64,000 bases of DNA from Acaricomes phytoseiuli DSM 14247 (lineage in GTDB: Bacteria; Actinomycetota; Actinomycetes; Actinomycetales; Micrococcaceae). Below the pieces are notes generated by a model that worked only from the letters and a program-made list of their open reading frames with translations, was not told the origin of the DNA and did no database searches. Positions within the stretch are counted from its first letter, which is position 1, and every line of letters starts with the position of its first letter. The translations under genes and the position numbers were made by a program. The stretch covers positions 62,001 through 126,000 of the forward strand of contig NZ_AQXM01000063.1 in assembly GCF_000376245.1 (NCBI RefSeq), written 5' to 3'. Below, in pieces: positions 61,472-64,000 of this stretch.

Positions 61472-64000
<2,529 letters not shown>

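Overview
The window is a stretch of chromosome from a high-GC actinobacterium (about 60% GC judged by eye). It is most likely a member of the Micrococcaceae (Arthrobacter, Renibacterium and relatives). The evidence is the gene set and order: dapB, dapA, RNase J, ftsK, pgsA, clgR-like, DUF3046, recA, recX, miaB, miaA, dapF, hflX, lexA and its divergent LysM gene. This parallels the Mycobacterium Rv2753c-Rv2719c region. An infC gene with an ATT start and an Ala/Lys-rich tail, and actinobacterial LexA boxes, agree with this. No tRNA, rRNA, CRISPR array, insertion sequence or prophage gene was found.

Layout. 1-563: 3' end of an AGCS alanine/glycine symporter gene carrying an in-frame amber codon. 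584-6541: molybdenum cofactor and molybdate block (moaD, moaA, modA, modB, moeA, moaC, mog, moaE; no modC). 6538-12810: dapB, a small membrane protein, a frameshifted SGNH hydrolase, a secreted lytic transglycosylase, dapA and RNase J. 12962-22862: ftsK, a frameshifted SDR, pgsA, cinA, a ClgR-like regulator, MarR, DUF3046, recA, recX and a secreted coiled-coil protein. 22970-32995: miaB, miaA, dapF, an amino-acid permease, an rRNA-type methyltransferase, hflX and a DinG-family helicase. 33027-38893: lexA, divergent LysM gene, hisC-hisB-hisH-hisA with two very small ORFs, and an SseB-like gene. 38989-44317: MFS, DUF1844, infC-rpmI-rplT with a long attenuated leader, a SpoU methyltransferase and a GlsB-type membrane protein. 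44431-55372: a second MFS, a frameshifted NUDIX, a VOC protein, an Rv2578c-like radical SAM gene behind a LexA box, a frameshifted acyl-CoA ligase, a SIMPL-domain gene, pheS-pheT, a quinone oxidoreductase and an unknown membrane protein. 55411-64000: argC-argJ-argB-argD-argF-argR-argG-argH, argH running off the edge.

How the genes work together. The arg cluster encodes arginine synthesis from N-acetylglutamate onward, with its repressor inside the operon. The his block is a partial histidine pathway (no hisD, hisG, hisF or hisI here). dapA, dapB and dapF feed lysine and peptidoglycan. recA, lexA and its LysM neighbour, the LexA-boxed radical SAM gene and the DinG helicase form a DNA-damage set. 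recA appears to have both a LexA box and a PafBC-type promoter motif.

The strongest window-wide pattern is promoter architecture. At least twelve start codons, including one five-codon upstream ORF before hflX, lie exactly 6 nt after a TANNNT -10 hexamer, and four more lie 7 nt after one. This is the signature of leaderless transcripts. A second feature is five interrupted genes in 64 kb, three of them in or beside homopolymer runs. This means either sequence errors or a decaying genome, and I cannot tell which from the sequence alone.
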